Shown here: piece by piece, positions 7,842 to 14,929 of the stretch
Numbering within the stretch: position 1 is the first letter of the stretch
Layout of the letters: every line of letters starts with the position of its first letter
NCBI GenBank assembly: GCA_024655865.1
Contig: JANLFM010000010.1
Span: 1 to 16,479 of the forward strand
Reading direction: 5' to 3'
From: Caldisericota bacterium
GTDB lineage: Bacteria; Caldisericota; JANLFM01
DNA length: 16,479 nt
The notes under the pieces: generated by a model
Seen by the model: the letters and a program-made list of their open reading frames with translations, nothing else
What the model was told of the DNA's origin: nothing
Database searches by the model: none
Translations under genes and position numbers: made by a program

Positions 7842-8207
7842 ATGGCTTATGTGAAAAATACTTTAAGAAGAGAGATCAGGCATAAAAGAGTTAGGAGGAA
7901 AGTCGCAGGGAATCCAGATCGTCCCAGACTTTCCGTGTTTCGGGCATTGAGGCATATTTATGCCCAGGTTATTGATGACGCCGTCGGGCGCACTCTGGTA
8001 AGTGCTTCCAGCCTTGACGAAGAAATTAGGTCTCAGTCTGCTGGTAAAACCAAGACCGAAGTCGCAGCTCTGGTTGGCTCGCTTGTAGCTAAGAGATGCC
8101 TGGAGAAGGGCGTCGCCAAGGTGGTCTTTGACCGGGGTGGCTATAAATTCCATGGTAGAGTTAAAGCCTTGGCAGATGCCGCAAGGGCTGCAGGCCTTGA
8201 ATTTTAG
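7842..8207 (+). CDS. rplR: Large ribosomal subunit protein uL18
   Basis: L18 binds 5S rRNA and, with L5, attaches it to the 50S subunit. The product is 121 residues, typical for bacteria. It has a basic N-terminus ([13 protein letters not shown]) and the blocks [36 protein letters not shown] and [22 protein letters not shown] at the end. ATG 7842 is preferred: AGGTGA at 7831-7836 is five bases upstream and the N-terminus then matches the family. An in-frame GTG at 7833 touches the rplF stop and would add three residues without a ribosome binding site of its own. Confidence 0.96.
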   Translation: MAYVKNTLRREIRHKRVRRKVAGNPDRPRLSVFRALRHIYAQVIDDAVGRTLVSASSLDEEIRSQSAGKTKTEVAALVGSLVAKRCLEKGVAKVVFDRGGYKFHGRVKALADAARAAGLEF

Positions 8208-8219
8208 TTAGGAGGAAGA

Positions 8220-8720
8220 ATGGCTCGTATCGACACCACAGTTTTAGAGTTGCAGGAAAGGGTAATCCAGATCAGGAGGGTTACCAAAGTCGTTAAGGGC
8301 GGAAAACGCCTGAAATTCAGGGTTGTCGTGGTTTTAGGAGATATGCAAGGACATGTGGGCGTAGGGGTTGGCAAGGCCGCTGAAATCCCCAATGCAGTTC
8401 GGAAGGGAGTAGAGGATGCCAAGAAGAGGATGATCAAAGTTCCCCTTTCTGGAACCACAATACCTCATGAGACCACGGGCAAAGCCGGAGCGGGCATAGT
8501 TTTTCTTAAACCAGCTGTCCCTGGAACAGGAGTTATCGCTGGAGGAGCTGTCCGTGCTGTAATGGAACTTGCTGGGATCAAGGACGTTCTCTCAAAGTCT
8601 CTTGGTTCCAACAACTCTGTGAATATGGCAAGGGCGGCAATTAAGGCTCTGGAGCAGTTAAAGAGCCCGGAGCAGGTTGCCCGAAACAGAGGCAAAAAAG
8701 TTCATGAGCTATGGAGTTGA
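8220..8720 (+). CDS. rpsE: Small ribosomal subunit protein uS5
   Basis: S5 binds at the mRNA entry side of the 30S subunit and influences decoding accuracy and helicase activity. The product is 166 residues. Its N-terminal double-stranded-RNA-binding-like domain contains [20 protein letters not shown]. The second domain begins at [22 protein letters not shown] and continues as [24 protein letters not shown] and [21 protein letters not shown] before ATG 8220 is a strong ribosome binding site. The usual next gene, rpmD (L30), is absent: the stop TGA at 8718-8720 is followed directly by the rplO ribosome binding site and start. The C-terminus [18 protein letters not shown] is the normal family end, so there is no fusion with L30. 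Confidence 0.98.
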   Translation: MARIDTTVLELQERVIQIRRVTKVVKGGKRLKFRVVVVLGDMQGHVGVGVGKAAEIPNAVRKGVEDAKKRMIKVPLSGTTIPHETTGKAGAGIVFLKPAVPGTGVIAGGAVRAVMELAGIKDVLSKSLGSNNSVNMARAAIKALEQLKSPEQVARNRGKKVHELWS

Positions 8721-8725
8721 GGAAG

Positions 8726-9169
8726 ATGAAACTGCACAATTTAGATAAGCTACCTGGCCTCAAGAAACCCAAAAGGGTGGGCAGGGGTCCCGGTTCCGGG
8801 CATGGCAAGACCTCTACTTATGGGCACAAGGGTCAAAAAGCCCGTTCCGGTGGGACAAAAAGGTTAGGCTTTGAAGGAGGGCAGATCCCTCTTTACCGCC
8901 GCTTACCGCAGCAGAAAGGGTTCAAGCCTCTAAAGAAAATAATCTACTCCCTCGTTAACCTCTCTCAATTGAATATTTTTGAGGAAGGAACCACGGTTAC
9001 CAAGGGATTACTCTATGAGAAAGGACTGATCCGCTCTCTGGATGTCCCGGTAAAAATTCTGGGAAATGGGGAGCTCAAGAAGAACCTGACAATTCAGGCC
9101 GATGCCTTTTCTCAGAAAGCACTGGAGAAAATCAAGCAAGCCGGCGCGAAAGCGGAGGTTAAAGGCTGA
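8726..9169 (+). CDS. rplO: Large ribosomal subunit protein uL15
   Basis: L15 is a late 50S assembly protein that reaches into the subunit with an extended N-terminal arm. The product is 147 residues. It starts MKLHNLDKLPGLKKPKRVGRG and has the glycine/basic-rich arm GSGHGKTSTYGHKGQKARSGG (split over about 22-42), then FEGGQIPLYRRLPQQKGF. The C-terminal domain ends KALEKIKQAGAKAEVKG. ATG 8726 is chosen because it gives the family N-terminus (MKLH) with GAGG at 8719-8722. An in-frame ATG at 8711, inside rpsE, has no ribosome binding site. The stop overlaps the secY start as TGATG. Confidence 0.96.
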   Translation: MKLHNLDKLPGLKKPKRVGRGPGSGHGKTSTYGHKGQKARSGGTKRLGFEGGQIPLYRRLPQQKGFKPLKKIIYSLVNLSQLNIFEEGTTVTKGLLYEKGLIRSLDVPVKILGNGELKKNLTIQADAFSQKALEKIKQAGAKAEVKG

Positions 9170-10446
9170 TGGCGGTACTGGAAACAATTCGCAATGCCTG
9201 GAAAATCCAGGACTTAAGACGCAGGATCATTCTAACCCTGGCGCTCCTCGTCCTCTTTCGCCTGGGCGCCTTTGTGCCAGTTCCAGGGGTTGATGTTCAG
9301 GAAATACAAAAGATCGCCACAGCAGGAGGCTTGCTTGGGCTATTGAACCTCTTCTCCGGTGGTAGTTTGCTCAACTTTGGCGTTCTATCTCTGGGAGTTT
9401 TGCCTTACATCAACGCATCCATTATTATGCAGCTCCTACAGATGGTCATCCCCAAGCTGAAGGAAATGGCAAAAGAGGGAGGGGAGCAGGGGCGAAGAAA
9501 GATTGCGCAGTATAGTCGCTATCTCTCGCTGTTTCTTGCGTTCCTGGAGGCTTTTTTCTTCTTGATTTACCTTGAGCGATCAGGCGTGGCTATCGCCCCG
9601 AACACCATCCTTACGAAACTTGTTATCGTGCTTTCTCTCTCCGTAGGCGCACTATTAACGCTCTGGATAGGTGAAGAGATCACCGAAAAAGGCATAGGAA
9701 ACGGCGTTTCCCTGATTATTTTTATCGGCATTGTAGCTCGTCTTCTCCCCGGAGCAATTGAGGCAGGAAAACTCCTTTCCACCGGGGAACTGCCGGTGCC
9801 TGAGCTCGTCCTGGTGCTTATTATTTCCCTGTTTATTATAGCCGGGGTGATCACCGCCTATACAGCCGAGCGCAAAGTTCCTGTGCAATATGCAAAGAGG
9901 GTCGTGGGAAGAAGAATGTATGGCGGACAATCGACTTTTATCCCCCTGCGGTTAATTCAGGCCGGAGTTCTTCCTATTATCTTCGCTCAAGCGATTCTTA
10001 TGTTCCCTGTTACCCTGGCCGGGTTTATTCCCTCCCTGTCTAACTTCGCCCAAGTTTTTTACAGTACCACTTCCTGGATTTACAACGTGCTCTTATTCCT
10101 CCTGATTATCGGTTTCACTTATTTCTATACCTCCTTGACCTTTAATCCCCAGGAGCTTGCAGACAACCTGCAAAAGTATGGAGGGTTTGTTCCTGGCGTG
10201 CGCCCCGGTTATCCTACCTCCGTTTACTTTTCAAGGATCCTCAGTCGCATTACCCTGCCCGCATCCATTTTTTTGGGAATCCTGGCTATTCTCCCCAACT
10301 TCTTTATGCCCCTCTTAGGCGTCCCGGGAACGAGGTTCCTTTTTGGTGGTACTTCCATTTTGATCGTTGTCGGAGTTGCTTTGGAAACCGTAAAGCAAAT
10401 CGAAGCCTTCATGCTCATGAGGCACTACGAAGGGTTTTTAAGGTAA
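9169..10446 (+). CDS. secY: Protein translocase channel subunit SecY
   Basis: SecY is the pore of the Sec translocon in the cytoplasmic membrane. It exports unfolded proteins with SecA, SecE and SecG. The product is 425 residues with about ten hydrophobic segments. TM1 is near residues 20-38 and is followed by the periplasmic stretch FVPVPGVDVQEI. The plug and TM2 region contains LLGLLNLFSGGSLLNFGVLSLG. Other markers are PYINASIIMQLL, EGGEQGRRKIAQYSRY, the GIGNGVSLIIF block and the cytoplasmic loop with ERKVPVQYAKRVVGRRMYGG. Near the C-terminus GGFVPGVRPGYPTSVYF is the loop that meets SecA and the ribosome. ATG 9169 overlaps the rplO stop (TGATG). adk follows after one base. Position between rplO and adk is canonical. 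Confidence 0.99.
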   Translation: MAVLETIRNAWKIQDLRRRIILTLALLVLFRLGAFVPVPGVDVQEIQKIATAGGLLGLLNLFSGGSLLNFGVLSLGVLPYINASIIMQLLQMVIPKLKEMAKEGGEQGRRKIAQYSRYLSLFLAFLEAFFFLIYLERSGVAIAPNTILTKLVIVLSLSVGALLTLWIGEEITEKGIGNGVSLIIFIGIVARLLPGAIEAGKLLSTGELPVPELVLVLIISLFIIAGVITAYTAERKVPVQYAKRVVGRRMYGGQSTFIPLRLIQAGVLPIIFAQAILMFPVTLAGFIPSLSNFAQVFYSTTSWIYNVLLFLLIIGFTYFYTSLTFNPQELADNLQKYGGFVPGVRPGYPTSVYFSRILSRITLPASIFLGILAILPNFFMPLLGVPGTRFLFGGTSILIVVGVALETVKQIEAFMLMRHYEGFLR

Positions 10447-10447
10447 G

Positions 10448-11077
10448 ATGAACATTGTTCTTCTCGGACCTCCCGGTGCCGGCAAAGGAACTCAAGCTAA
10501 AGTGCTCTCTAAGGAGCTGGGATTAAAATATTTGGGTACTGGCGACCTGCTGCGTTCTCTCGTGGCCCAAGGAAACCCCAAAGCACTTGAGGCGAAGTCC
10601 TTTATGGACAAAGGGGAACTGGTTCCCGATAAATTGATGGTGGAAATAATCTCCGAGCAGCTCAGGGACCTGGAAAGTGGATTTATGCTGGATGGATTTC
10701 CCAGGACCTTGGAGCAGGCGGAAATCCTGGAGAGCATGCTGCTCCAGCTGGGGATTCAGATTGATCGCGTGATATATTTCGACCTTCCCGATTCTGAAGC
10801 AGAACACAGGCTCTCAAACAGGTACCAGTGCAAAAAATGTGGGAATATATATAATACAAATTTTGGCATATGCCCTCAGTGTGGAGGAATGCTCGAGCGC
10901 CGGCAGGACGATGAGCCTTCCACGATAAGGAGGCGTCTCGAGGTGTATCATGCGCAAACCACCCCTCTTTTGGATTTTTACGAAAAAAGAGGGGTTCTGA
11001 GGCGCGTGGATGCTCAGGGAACAGTGGAAGAGGTTACGGAAAGAATAAAGGCTGTTTTGAAAGATGATCAAAATTAA
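10448..11077 (+). CDS. adk: Adenylate kinase with short zinc-type lid
   Basis: Adenylate kinase interconverts ATP plus AMP with two ADP in the cytoplasm. The product is 209 residues. The P-loop GPPGAGKGT is at 7-15, the AMP-binding part includes TGDLLR (31-36), DGFPRT (82-87) carries a substrate-binding arginine, and RRQDDEP (151-157) is the lid-core segment. The lid has four cysteines, C128-KK-C131 and C142-PQ-C145, a zinc site as in Gram-positive and many thermophile enzymes. The loop between the pairs is ten residues, shorter than the usual sixteen or so (the PPK segment is missing). ATG 10448 lies one base after the secY stop with AAGG before it. The gene overlaps map by 14 bases. A perfect 11-bp inverted repeat lies near its 3' end. 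Confidence 0.98.
   Translation: MNIVLLGPPGAGKGTQAKVLSKELGLKYLGTGDLLRSLVAQGNPKALEAKSFMDKGELVPDKLMVEIISEQLRDLESGFMLDGFPRTLEQAEILESMLLQLGIQIDRVIYFDLPDSEAEHRLSNRYQCKKCGNIYNTNFGICPQCGGMLERRQDDEPSTIRRRLEVYHAQTTPLLDFYEKRGVLRRVDAQGTVEEVTERIKAVLKDDQN
10961..10995 (+). repeat. Perfect 11-bp inverted repeat (hairpin) inside adk
   Basis: ACCCCTCTTTT at 10961-10971 is the exact reverse complement of AAAAGAGGGGT at 10985-10995, leaving a 13-base loop. It lies within the codons for the adk segment TTPLLDFYEKRG. No T-run follows the second arm, so it does not look like an intrinsic terminator. By a rough estimate an 11-bp perfect stem with a loop of 3-20 bases is expected less than once in 16 kb by chance. 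Possible roles are an RNA structure that pauses ribosomes or protects mRNA, ahead of the overlapping map start about 70 bases downstream. This is inference. Confidence 0.5.
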
Positions 11078-11813
11078 GAATTCAACAGAGCTTGAAAAGA
11101 TGAAAAAAGCGGGAGCTATCCTGGCTAGGGTTTTGAAGCTCCTCGCTGACGCTGTTAAGCCAGGAATTAAAACCTCCGAGCTTGATGCCCTTGCCGAAAG
11201 GGCAATCATCACTGCCGGGGGTCGCCCAGCCTTTAAAGGGTATCGAGGCTTTCCGGCTTCCCTATGTGTCTCCATCAACGATGAGGTAGTACATGGGATA
11301 CCTGGTCCCCGGGTCTTAAAGGAAGGGGACATCGTCTCCTTGGATTTAGGTGTGGTTTTTGACGGGTATTACTCTGACGCCGCAATAACAGTTCCAGTGG
11401 GCAACGTCGCCCCACTGGCTCAAAAGCTCCTTTTTGTCTGCAGGGAAGCCCTGATGGCAGGCATAAAAAACGCCTGGCCCGGTAAGCACCTGAATGACGT
11501 TTCTTTTGCCATTCAACAGGAAGCGGAAAAGAACGGGTTCTCGGTTGTCAGGGATTTTGTGGGGCACGGCATAGGTAAAGTCCTTCACGAAGAACCCCAG
11601 GTGCCTAACTTTGTTGTGCCAGATAATGGAGTTATCCTGGAGGAGGGGATGACTCTGGCGATCGAGCCCATGGTTAACACAGGAACTCACCTGGTCAAGG
11701 TCCAGCCAGATGGGTGGACTGTGGTTACTCAGGACGGTGGCCTTTCCGCGCACTTTGAGCACACCGTAGCAATTACGGCCAATGGGCCAAAAATCCTAAC
11801 GGAGTTCAAATGA
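11064..11813 (+). CDS. map: Methionine aminopeptidase, type I
   Basis: Removes the initiator methionine from nascent proteins with small second residues, acting at the ribosome exit in the cytoplasm. The product is 249 residues, a type Ia enzyme with no N-terminal zinc-finger extension. All expected active-site residues are present: H77 (VVHGIP), the metal ligands D94 (SLDLG), D105 (YYSDAA), H168 (VGHGIG), E201 (IEPMV) and E232 (HFEHT). ATG 11064 lies inside the end of adk (14-base overlap) with no strong ribosome binding site, which suggests coupling. The stop overlaps infA as ATGA. Many Firmicutes have a small KOW-domain gene between map and infA. It is absent here. Confidence 0.98.
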   Translation: MIKIKNSTELEKMKKAGAILARVLKLLADAVKPGIKTSELDALAERAIITAGGRPAFKGYRGFPASLCVSINDEVVHGIPGPRVLKEGDIVSLDLGVVFDGYYSDAAITVPVGNVAPLAQKLLFVCREALMAGIKNAWPGKHLNDVSFAIQQEAEKNGFSVVRDFVGHGIGKVLHEEPQVPNFVVPDNGVILEEGMTLAIEPMVNTGTHLVKVQPDGWTVVTQDGGLSAHFEHTVAITANGPKILTEFK

Positions 11814-12085
11814 AAAAAAAGAGTACAGGAAAGGGGAAAATTGTTCCAGGAAAGGACCAATATAGTGATAAAGCCCGAGAGGGCTTTATAGAAGTTGAAG
11901 GTAAAGTGGTAGAAGCATTGCCGAACGCCATGTTCCGGGTGGAATTGCCCAATGGGCACAGGGTCCTGGCTCATGCTTCGGGAAAAATGCGGATCCACTT
12001 CATTAAGGTTTTACCGGGGGACAGAGTGAAAGTGGAAATTTCCCCTTACGATCTGAATCGCGGTCGAATAATCAGGAGATTGTGA
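11810..12085 (+). CDS. infA: Translation initiation factor IF-1 with N-terminal extension
   Basis: IF-1 is a one-domain OB-fold protein that binds the 30S A site during initiation and helps IF-2 and IF-3. The product is 91 residues against about 72 for most IF-1. The canonical fold begins near residue 22 ([23 protein letters not shown]) and includes [23 protein letters not shown] (split) and [11 protein letters not shown]. The first 20 or so residues are extra, basic and Gly/Ser-rich ([10 protein letters not shown]). ATG 11810 is well supported: GGAG at 11801-11804 is five bases upstream and it overlaps the map stop as ATGA. No ATG, GTG or TTG lies in frame between this start and the canonical region, so the extension is probably translated. 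A hairpin lies where the usual start would be. rpmJ follows 13 bases later. Confidence 0.97.
   Translation: MKKKSTGKGKIVPGKDQYSDKAREGFIEVEGKVVEALPNAMFRVELPNGHRVLAHASGKMRIHFIKVLPGDRVKVEISPYDLNRGRIIRRL
11868..11889 (+). repeat. Perfect 9-bp hairpin with GAGA tetraloop inside infA
   Basis: ATAAAGCCC at 11868-11876 pairs exactly with GGGCTTTAT at 11881-11889 around a four-base GAGA loop, a GNRA-type tetraloop that stabilises RNA hairpins. It covers infA codons of about residues 20-27, the point where the N-terminal extension meets the canonical IF-1 domain. No T-run follows, so it is not a standard terminator. A stem of this size is expected roughly once by chance in a window of this length. The placement and loop type make it interesting, but they are not proof of function. 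Confidence 0.4.
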
Positions 12086-12098
12086 AAGAGGAGAGATT

Positions 12099-12215
12099 AT
12101 GAAAGTAAGACCATCGGTCAAGAAAATTTGCGAAAAGTGCAAAATCATCAAGCGCCACAAAACGGTGATGGTGATTTGCGAGAATCCTAAACACAAACAG
12201 AGGCAGGGTAAATAA
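12099..12215 (+). CDS. rpmJ: Large ribosomal subunit protein bL36, zinc-binding type
   Basis: L36 is the smallest 50S protein and binds domains II and V of 23S rRNA late in assembly. The 38-residue product reads [15 protein letters not shown] at its start and ends [10 protein letters not shown]. Zinc ligands are C11, C14, C27 and H32, the C-plus form. GAGGAG at 12088-12093 is a good ribosome binding site for ATG 12099. The stop TAA at 12213-12215 is directly followed by the rpsM ATG with no gap. The position between infA and rpsM is canonical. The gene is short and easily missed in automated calls. Confidence 0.98.
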   Translation: MKVRPSVKKICEKCKIIKRHKTVMVICENPKHKQRQGK

Positions 12216-12587
12216 ATGGCGCGAATTGCTGGAGTTGATTTACCAAAAGAGAAGCGCATTGATATCGCGCTCAGTTACATTTACGGAATAGGGCGACCTC
12301 TTGCCAAGAAGATTCTCGCCCAGACACCCATTGATCCTGGGAAAAGGGTAAAGGATCTAACCGAGAGTGAGGTCAACCTTCTTAGAGAGATCATTGCCAA
12401 AAACCACCGAGTAGAGGGTGACCTGCGTAAGGAGGTTGTACAGAATATAAGGCGTCTGATCGAAATCGGTTCCTATCGGGGATTGCGCCATAAACGTGGC
12501 ATGCCGGTACGAGGCCAGAGAACCAGAACAAACGCTCGTACTCGTAAAGGACCAAAGAGGACTGTCGGCGTTAAGAGAGGCAAATAA
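12216..12587 (+). CDS. rpsM: Small ribosomal subunit protein uS13
   Basis: S13 lies in the 30S head, touches P-site tRNA with its basic tail and bridges to the 50S subunit through L5. The product is 123 residues. Family features are [25 protein letters not shown] at the start (helix-hairpin-helix region), an internal [25 protein letters not shown] block, and the C-terminal [19 protein letters not shown] tail. It starts immediately after the rpmJ stop. The ribosome binding site is a GGCAGGGT-type sequence inside rpmJ. The gap to rpsK is 23 bases and contains the AGGAGG for that gene. rpsM opens the alpha block. Confidence 0.98.
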   Translation: MARIAGVDLPKEKRIDIALSYIYGIGRPLAKKILAQTPIDPGKRVKDLTESEVNLLREIIAKNHRVEGDLRKEVVQNIRRLIEIGSYRGLRHKRGMPVRGQRTRTNARTRKGPKRTVGVKRGK

Positions 12588-12610
12588 TTTTGCAGGAGGA
12601 AAATTGAGAT

Positions 12611-13000
12611 ATGGTGACTCCCAAGGGGAGTAAAAAGAGAAAAGAAAAGAAGGTTGTTCCATACGGTCTGGCGCATGTTCATGCCAGCTTCAATAACACT
12701 ATTGTTACTATTACTGATCCGGCTGGTAATGTAATTTCTTGGGCCTCCGCTGGTTCAGTGGGCTTTAAAGGAACCAGAAAGGGAACCCCGTATGCTGCCC
12801 AAATGACGGCTGAAACCGCGGCAAAAAAGGCCTTAGATCATGGCGTCCGTCAGGTGGACGTGTTAGTCAAGGGACCAGGCGTCGGCAGGGAGACAGCCAT
12901 CCGTTCTCTACAGGTAGCTGGCCTGGAAATCAACTCCATTAAAGACGTAACGCCAATTCCGCACAATGGATGTCGCCCACCTAAAAGAAGGAGAATGTAG
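12611..13000 (+). CDS. rpsK: Small ribosomal subunit protein uS11
   Basis: S11 forms the 30S platform and helps shape the mRNA exit channel and E site. The product is 129 residues. Family blocks are [30 protein letters not shown] (about 20-49, seen as one continuous run of strands), [24 protein letters not shown], and the C-terminal [25 protein letters not shown] at 12594-12600 is 10 bases before ATG 12611. An in-frame GTG directly follows at 12614 and could serve as an alternative. The stop TAG at 12998-13000 overlaps the ribosome binding site of rpsD. Confidence 0.98.
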   Translation: MVTPKGSKKRKEKKVVPYGLAHVHASFNNTIVTITDPAGNVISWASAGSVGFKGTRKGTPYAAQMTAETAAKKALDHGVRQVDVLVKGPGVGRETAIRSLQVAGLEINSIKDVTPIPHNGCRPPKRRRM

Positions 13001-13012
13001 GAGGTTTGAAAA

Positions 13013-13642
13013 GTGTCCAGATATAACGATCCCGACTGCCGTCTGTGTCGCAGAGAGCTGGTTAAACTTTATCTCAAGGGGAATCGTTGCTTCTCCCTGA
13101 GATGCCCCCTGGAAAAAAAGTCGCAACATCCAGGACAGCATGGAGCAGCACGCAAAAAGCTTTCAGAGTATGCTTTGCGCTTGAGGGAGAAGCAAAAACT
13201 CCGCCGGTATTATGGTATTTTGGAAAGGCAGTTTAGAAGGTACTTTGATATTGCCACCAGACAGAGGGAAATTCCTACCGGAACCAAACTCTTACAGCTT
13301 CTGGAGACCAGGCTTGATAATGTAGTTTACCGTTTGGGTTTCGCTCCCTCAAGGAGCGCGGCCCATCAGTTAGTCGGCCACGGCCATTTCCTGGTCAACG
13401 GAAGGCCGACTAATGTGTCCTCCTATTCCTTGAAACCGGGAGATGTTATTGAACTGAAACCAGGTTCAAGAGGCATTCCCATGGTGCAAGAAGGAATGGA
13501 ACAGGTTAAGGGCCGGAGGATACCTGAATGGTTGCGACTGGACCCTGATAACTTTAGAGGCGAGGTTCTTGCCATGCCCGCCAGGGAGCAAATAGACGCA
13601 CCAGTCCAGGAGCAACTGGTAGTAGAGTTCTACTCGAGATAA
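13013..13642 (+). CDS. rpsD: Small ribosomal subunit protein uS4, zinc-binding type
   Basis: S4 nucleates 30S assembly at 16S rRNA and lines the mRNA entry tunnel. In E. coli it also represses the alpha operon through an mRNA pseudoknot. The product is 209 residues. Four N-terminal cysteines (C9, C12, C26, C31) match the zinc site of Thermus thermophilus S4 in both number and spacing. The core starts at QHPGQHGAARKKLSEYALRLREKQKLR (split over about 38-64). The S4 RNA-binding domain includes RLDNVVYRLGFAPSRSAAHQLVGHGH and continues to VNGRPTNVSSY. The start is GTG 13013 with TAGGAGG at 12998-13004. No ATG gives this N-terminus. Confidence 0.98.
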   Translation: MSRYNDPDCRLCRRELVKLYLKGNRCFSLRCPLEKKSQHPGQHGAARKKLSEYALRLREKQKLRRYYGILERQFRRYFDIATRQREIPTGTKLLQLLETRLDNVVYRLGFAPSRSAAHQLVGHGHFLVNGRPTNVSSYSLKPGDVIELKPGSRGIPMVQEGMEQVKGRRIPEWLRLDPDNFRGEVLAMPAREQIDAPVQEQLVVEFYSR

Positions 13643-13655
13643 GGGGAGGTTTCCT

Positions 13656-14573
13656 TTGCTTAAATTAGAAAAGCCAATAATTGAAATTGTAGAGAGCGGT
13701 GATGATTTCGGGCATTTCGTGATCAGCCCTCTGGAGAAGGGATACGGAGTCACGGTGGGAAACGCCTTAAGGAGGGTTCTATTATCTTCCATTCCGGGGG
13801 CGGCCGTAACTGCAGTACAAATCGACGGAGTGCTGCACGAATTCTCCACCATTCCCGGGGTTAAGGAAGATGTGGCCGAGATCATTCTCAATCTCAAGGC
13901 TCTGATCCTTCGCTCCAGGGCACCTGAAACCAAAATTCTCTACCTGGAAGCCAAGGGCGAAGGCGAGGTAAAAGCTTCGGACATCGAAGAGGATGCAGAG
14001 GTAGACATTCTTAATCCTGACCTGCATATTGCTACCCTGGATTCCCAGGACGCCAGTATTCGAATGCAAATCTATGTCCAGCAGGGAAAGGGTTACGTGC
14101 CCGCCGAACAGAATAAAAGGGCTAACTTTCCTATAGGCGTTATCGCTATGGATTCCTTTTTCTCTCCGGTTCGGCAGGTTTCCTACAACGTCACTCCTAC
14201 CAGAGTAGGACAAGCTATCGAGTACGATAAGCTGGAGTTGAAGATCTGGACGAACGGAGCGACCTCACCAGTAGATGCCATGACCCATGCGGCGCAAATT
14301 CTCGTGGATCATTTCACGATCGTGCTCGATTTAAAGAAAGCCGCGGGAAAAGAAATGATTCATGCTAACCTTCTGGACATTCCCATTGACAAACTCCACC
14401 TTTCTGTCCGCTCCTTCAATGCTCTCTCTTCAGCGAACATCAGGACCACCGGGGAACTGATCACCAAAACTGCTGAAGAACTTCTGGCGATTAAAAATTT
14501 GGGGCGGCGCTCCCTGGAAGAGATCCAGCTAAAATTGCAAGAGTTAGGCTTGAGCCTAAAGGAAGAGGAGTAA
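13656..14573 (+). CDS. rpoA: RNA polymerase alpha subunit
   Basis: The alpha dimer scaffolds RNA polymerase assembly and its C-terminal domain contacts UP elements and activators. The product is 305 residues. The N-terminal domain holds GYGVTVGNALRRVLLSSIPG (29-48) and GVLHEFSTIPGVKEDV (58-73), then ILNPDLHIATLDS (118-130) and SPVRQVSYNVTPTRVGQ in the second subdomain. A linker follows near 225-245. The alpha-CTD has LSVRSFN with R252 and N255 equivalent to the DNA-contacting R265 and N268 of E. coli, while A256 replaces C269. NLGRRSLEEI is the second DNA-contact loop. The start is TTG 13656 with GGGGAGG at 13643-13649. An ATG with this N-terminus is not available. rplQ follows after 2 bases. 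Confidence 0.98.
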   Translation: MLKLEKPIIEIVESGDDFGHFVISPLEKGYGVTVGNALRRVLLSSIPGAAVTAVQIDGVLHEFSTIPGVKEDVAEIILNLKALILRSRAPETKILYLEAKGEGEVKASDIEEDAEVDILNPDLHIATLDSQDASIRMQIYVQQGKGYVPAEQNKRANFPIGVIAMDSFFSPVRQVSYNVTPTRVGQAIEYDKLELKIWTNGATSPVDAMTHAAQILVDHFTIVLDLKKAAGKEMIHANLLDIPIDKLHLSVRSFNALSSANIRTTGELITKTAEELLAIKNLGRRSLEEIQLKLQELGLSLKEEE

Positions 14574-14575
14574 AA

Positions 14576-14929
14576 ATGAGGCACCTTAAAGATCATCGTA
14601 GACTTTCTAGAAGCTCCGGGCCAAGAAAAGCTTTGCTCAGAAGCCTGGCTACCAGTTTTTTCCTCAAATCTAAAATTGAAACTACTGAGGAAAAAGCCAA
14701 GGAAGCTCAAAGGGTCATAGAGGAGTTGATTACCAAAGCGAAAAGTAAAGATCTTGCCACGCAAAGGGAAGTTTTTTCCTTTCTTCTTACAAAAGAAGCC
14801 GGGCAGCGCCTGTACTCCACTATCCTTCCCAAAGTTGGGGATCGCCCAGGGGGGTACACGCGAATCGTGAAAACCGGAAAGAGGAGAGGGGACGGCGCTT
14901 CATTGGCAATTCTGGAGTTAGTGGAGTAA
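14576..14929 (+). CDS. rplQ: Large ribosomal subunit protein bL17
   Basis: L17 sits close to the nascent chain exit on the 50S subunit and completes the alpha block. The product is 117 residues, the usual bacterial length. Family features are MRHLKDHRRLSRSSGPRKALLRSLATSFF at the start (long but one continuous family block), KIETTEEKAKEAQRVIEELI in the middle, and PKVGDRPGGYTRIVKTGKRRGDGASLAILELVE at the end, seen as the usual closing strands. GGAAGAGGAG just before ATG 14576 is the ribosome binding site, shared with the end of rpoA. The stop TAA at 14927-14929 is followed directly by the ecfA1 frame. No terminator is visible, so the transcript likely continues. Confidence 0.98.
   Translation: MRHLKDHRRLSRSSGPRKALLRSLATSFFLKSKIETTEEKAKEAQRVIEELITKAKSKDLATQREVFSFLLTKEAGQRLYSTILPKVGDRPGGYTRIVKTGKRRGDGASLAILELVE

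Noticed and set aside
10814-11332. 172-codon open frame on the minus strand across adk and map
   Set aside because: It lies wholly opposite two clear genes, has no ribosome binding site or recognisable domain, and its composition is that of an antisense shadow. The same holds for the antisense frames at 13466-13933, 5901-6317 and 13782-14213.
11394-11418. 8-bp inverted repeat in map (CCAGTGGG with CCCACTGG)
   Set aside because: Stems of eight base pairs are expected by chance several times in a window of this size (a similar one occurs in tuf at 179-208), so I give it no weight alone.
11813-11820. Run of eight A after the infA start, possible frameshift site
   Set aside because: The zero frame gives the complete IF-1, and neither shifted frame leads to a meaningful product. 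The hairpin downstream is too far (about 48 bases) to act as a stimulator.
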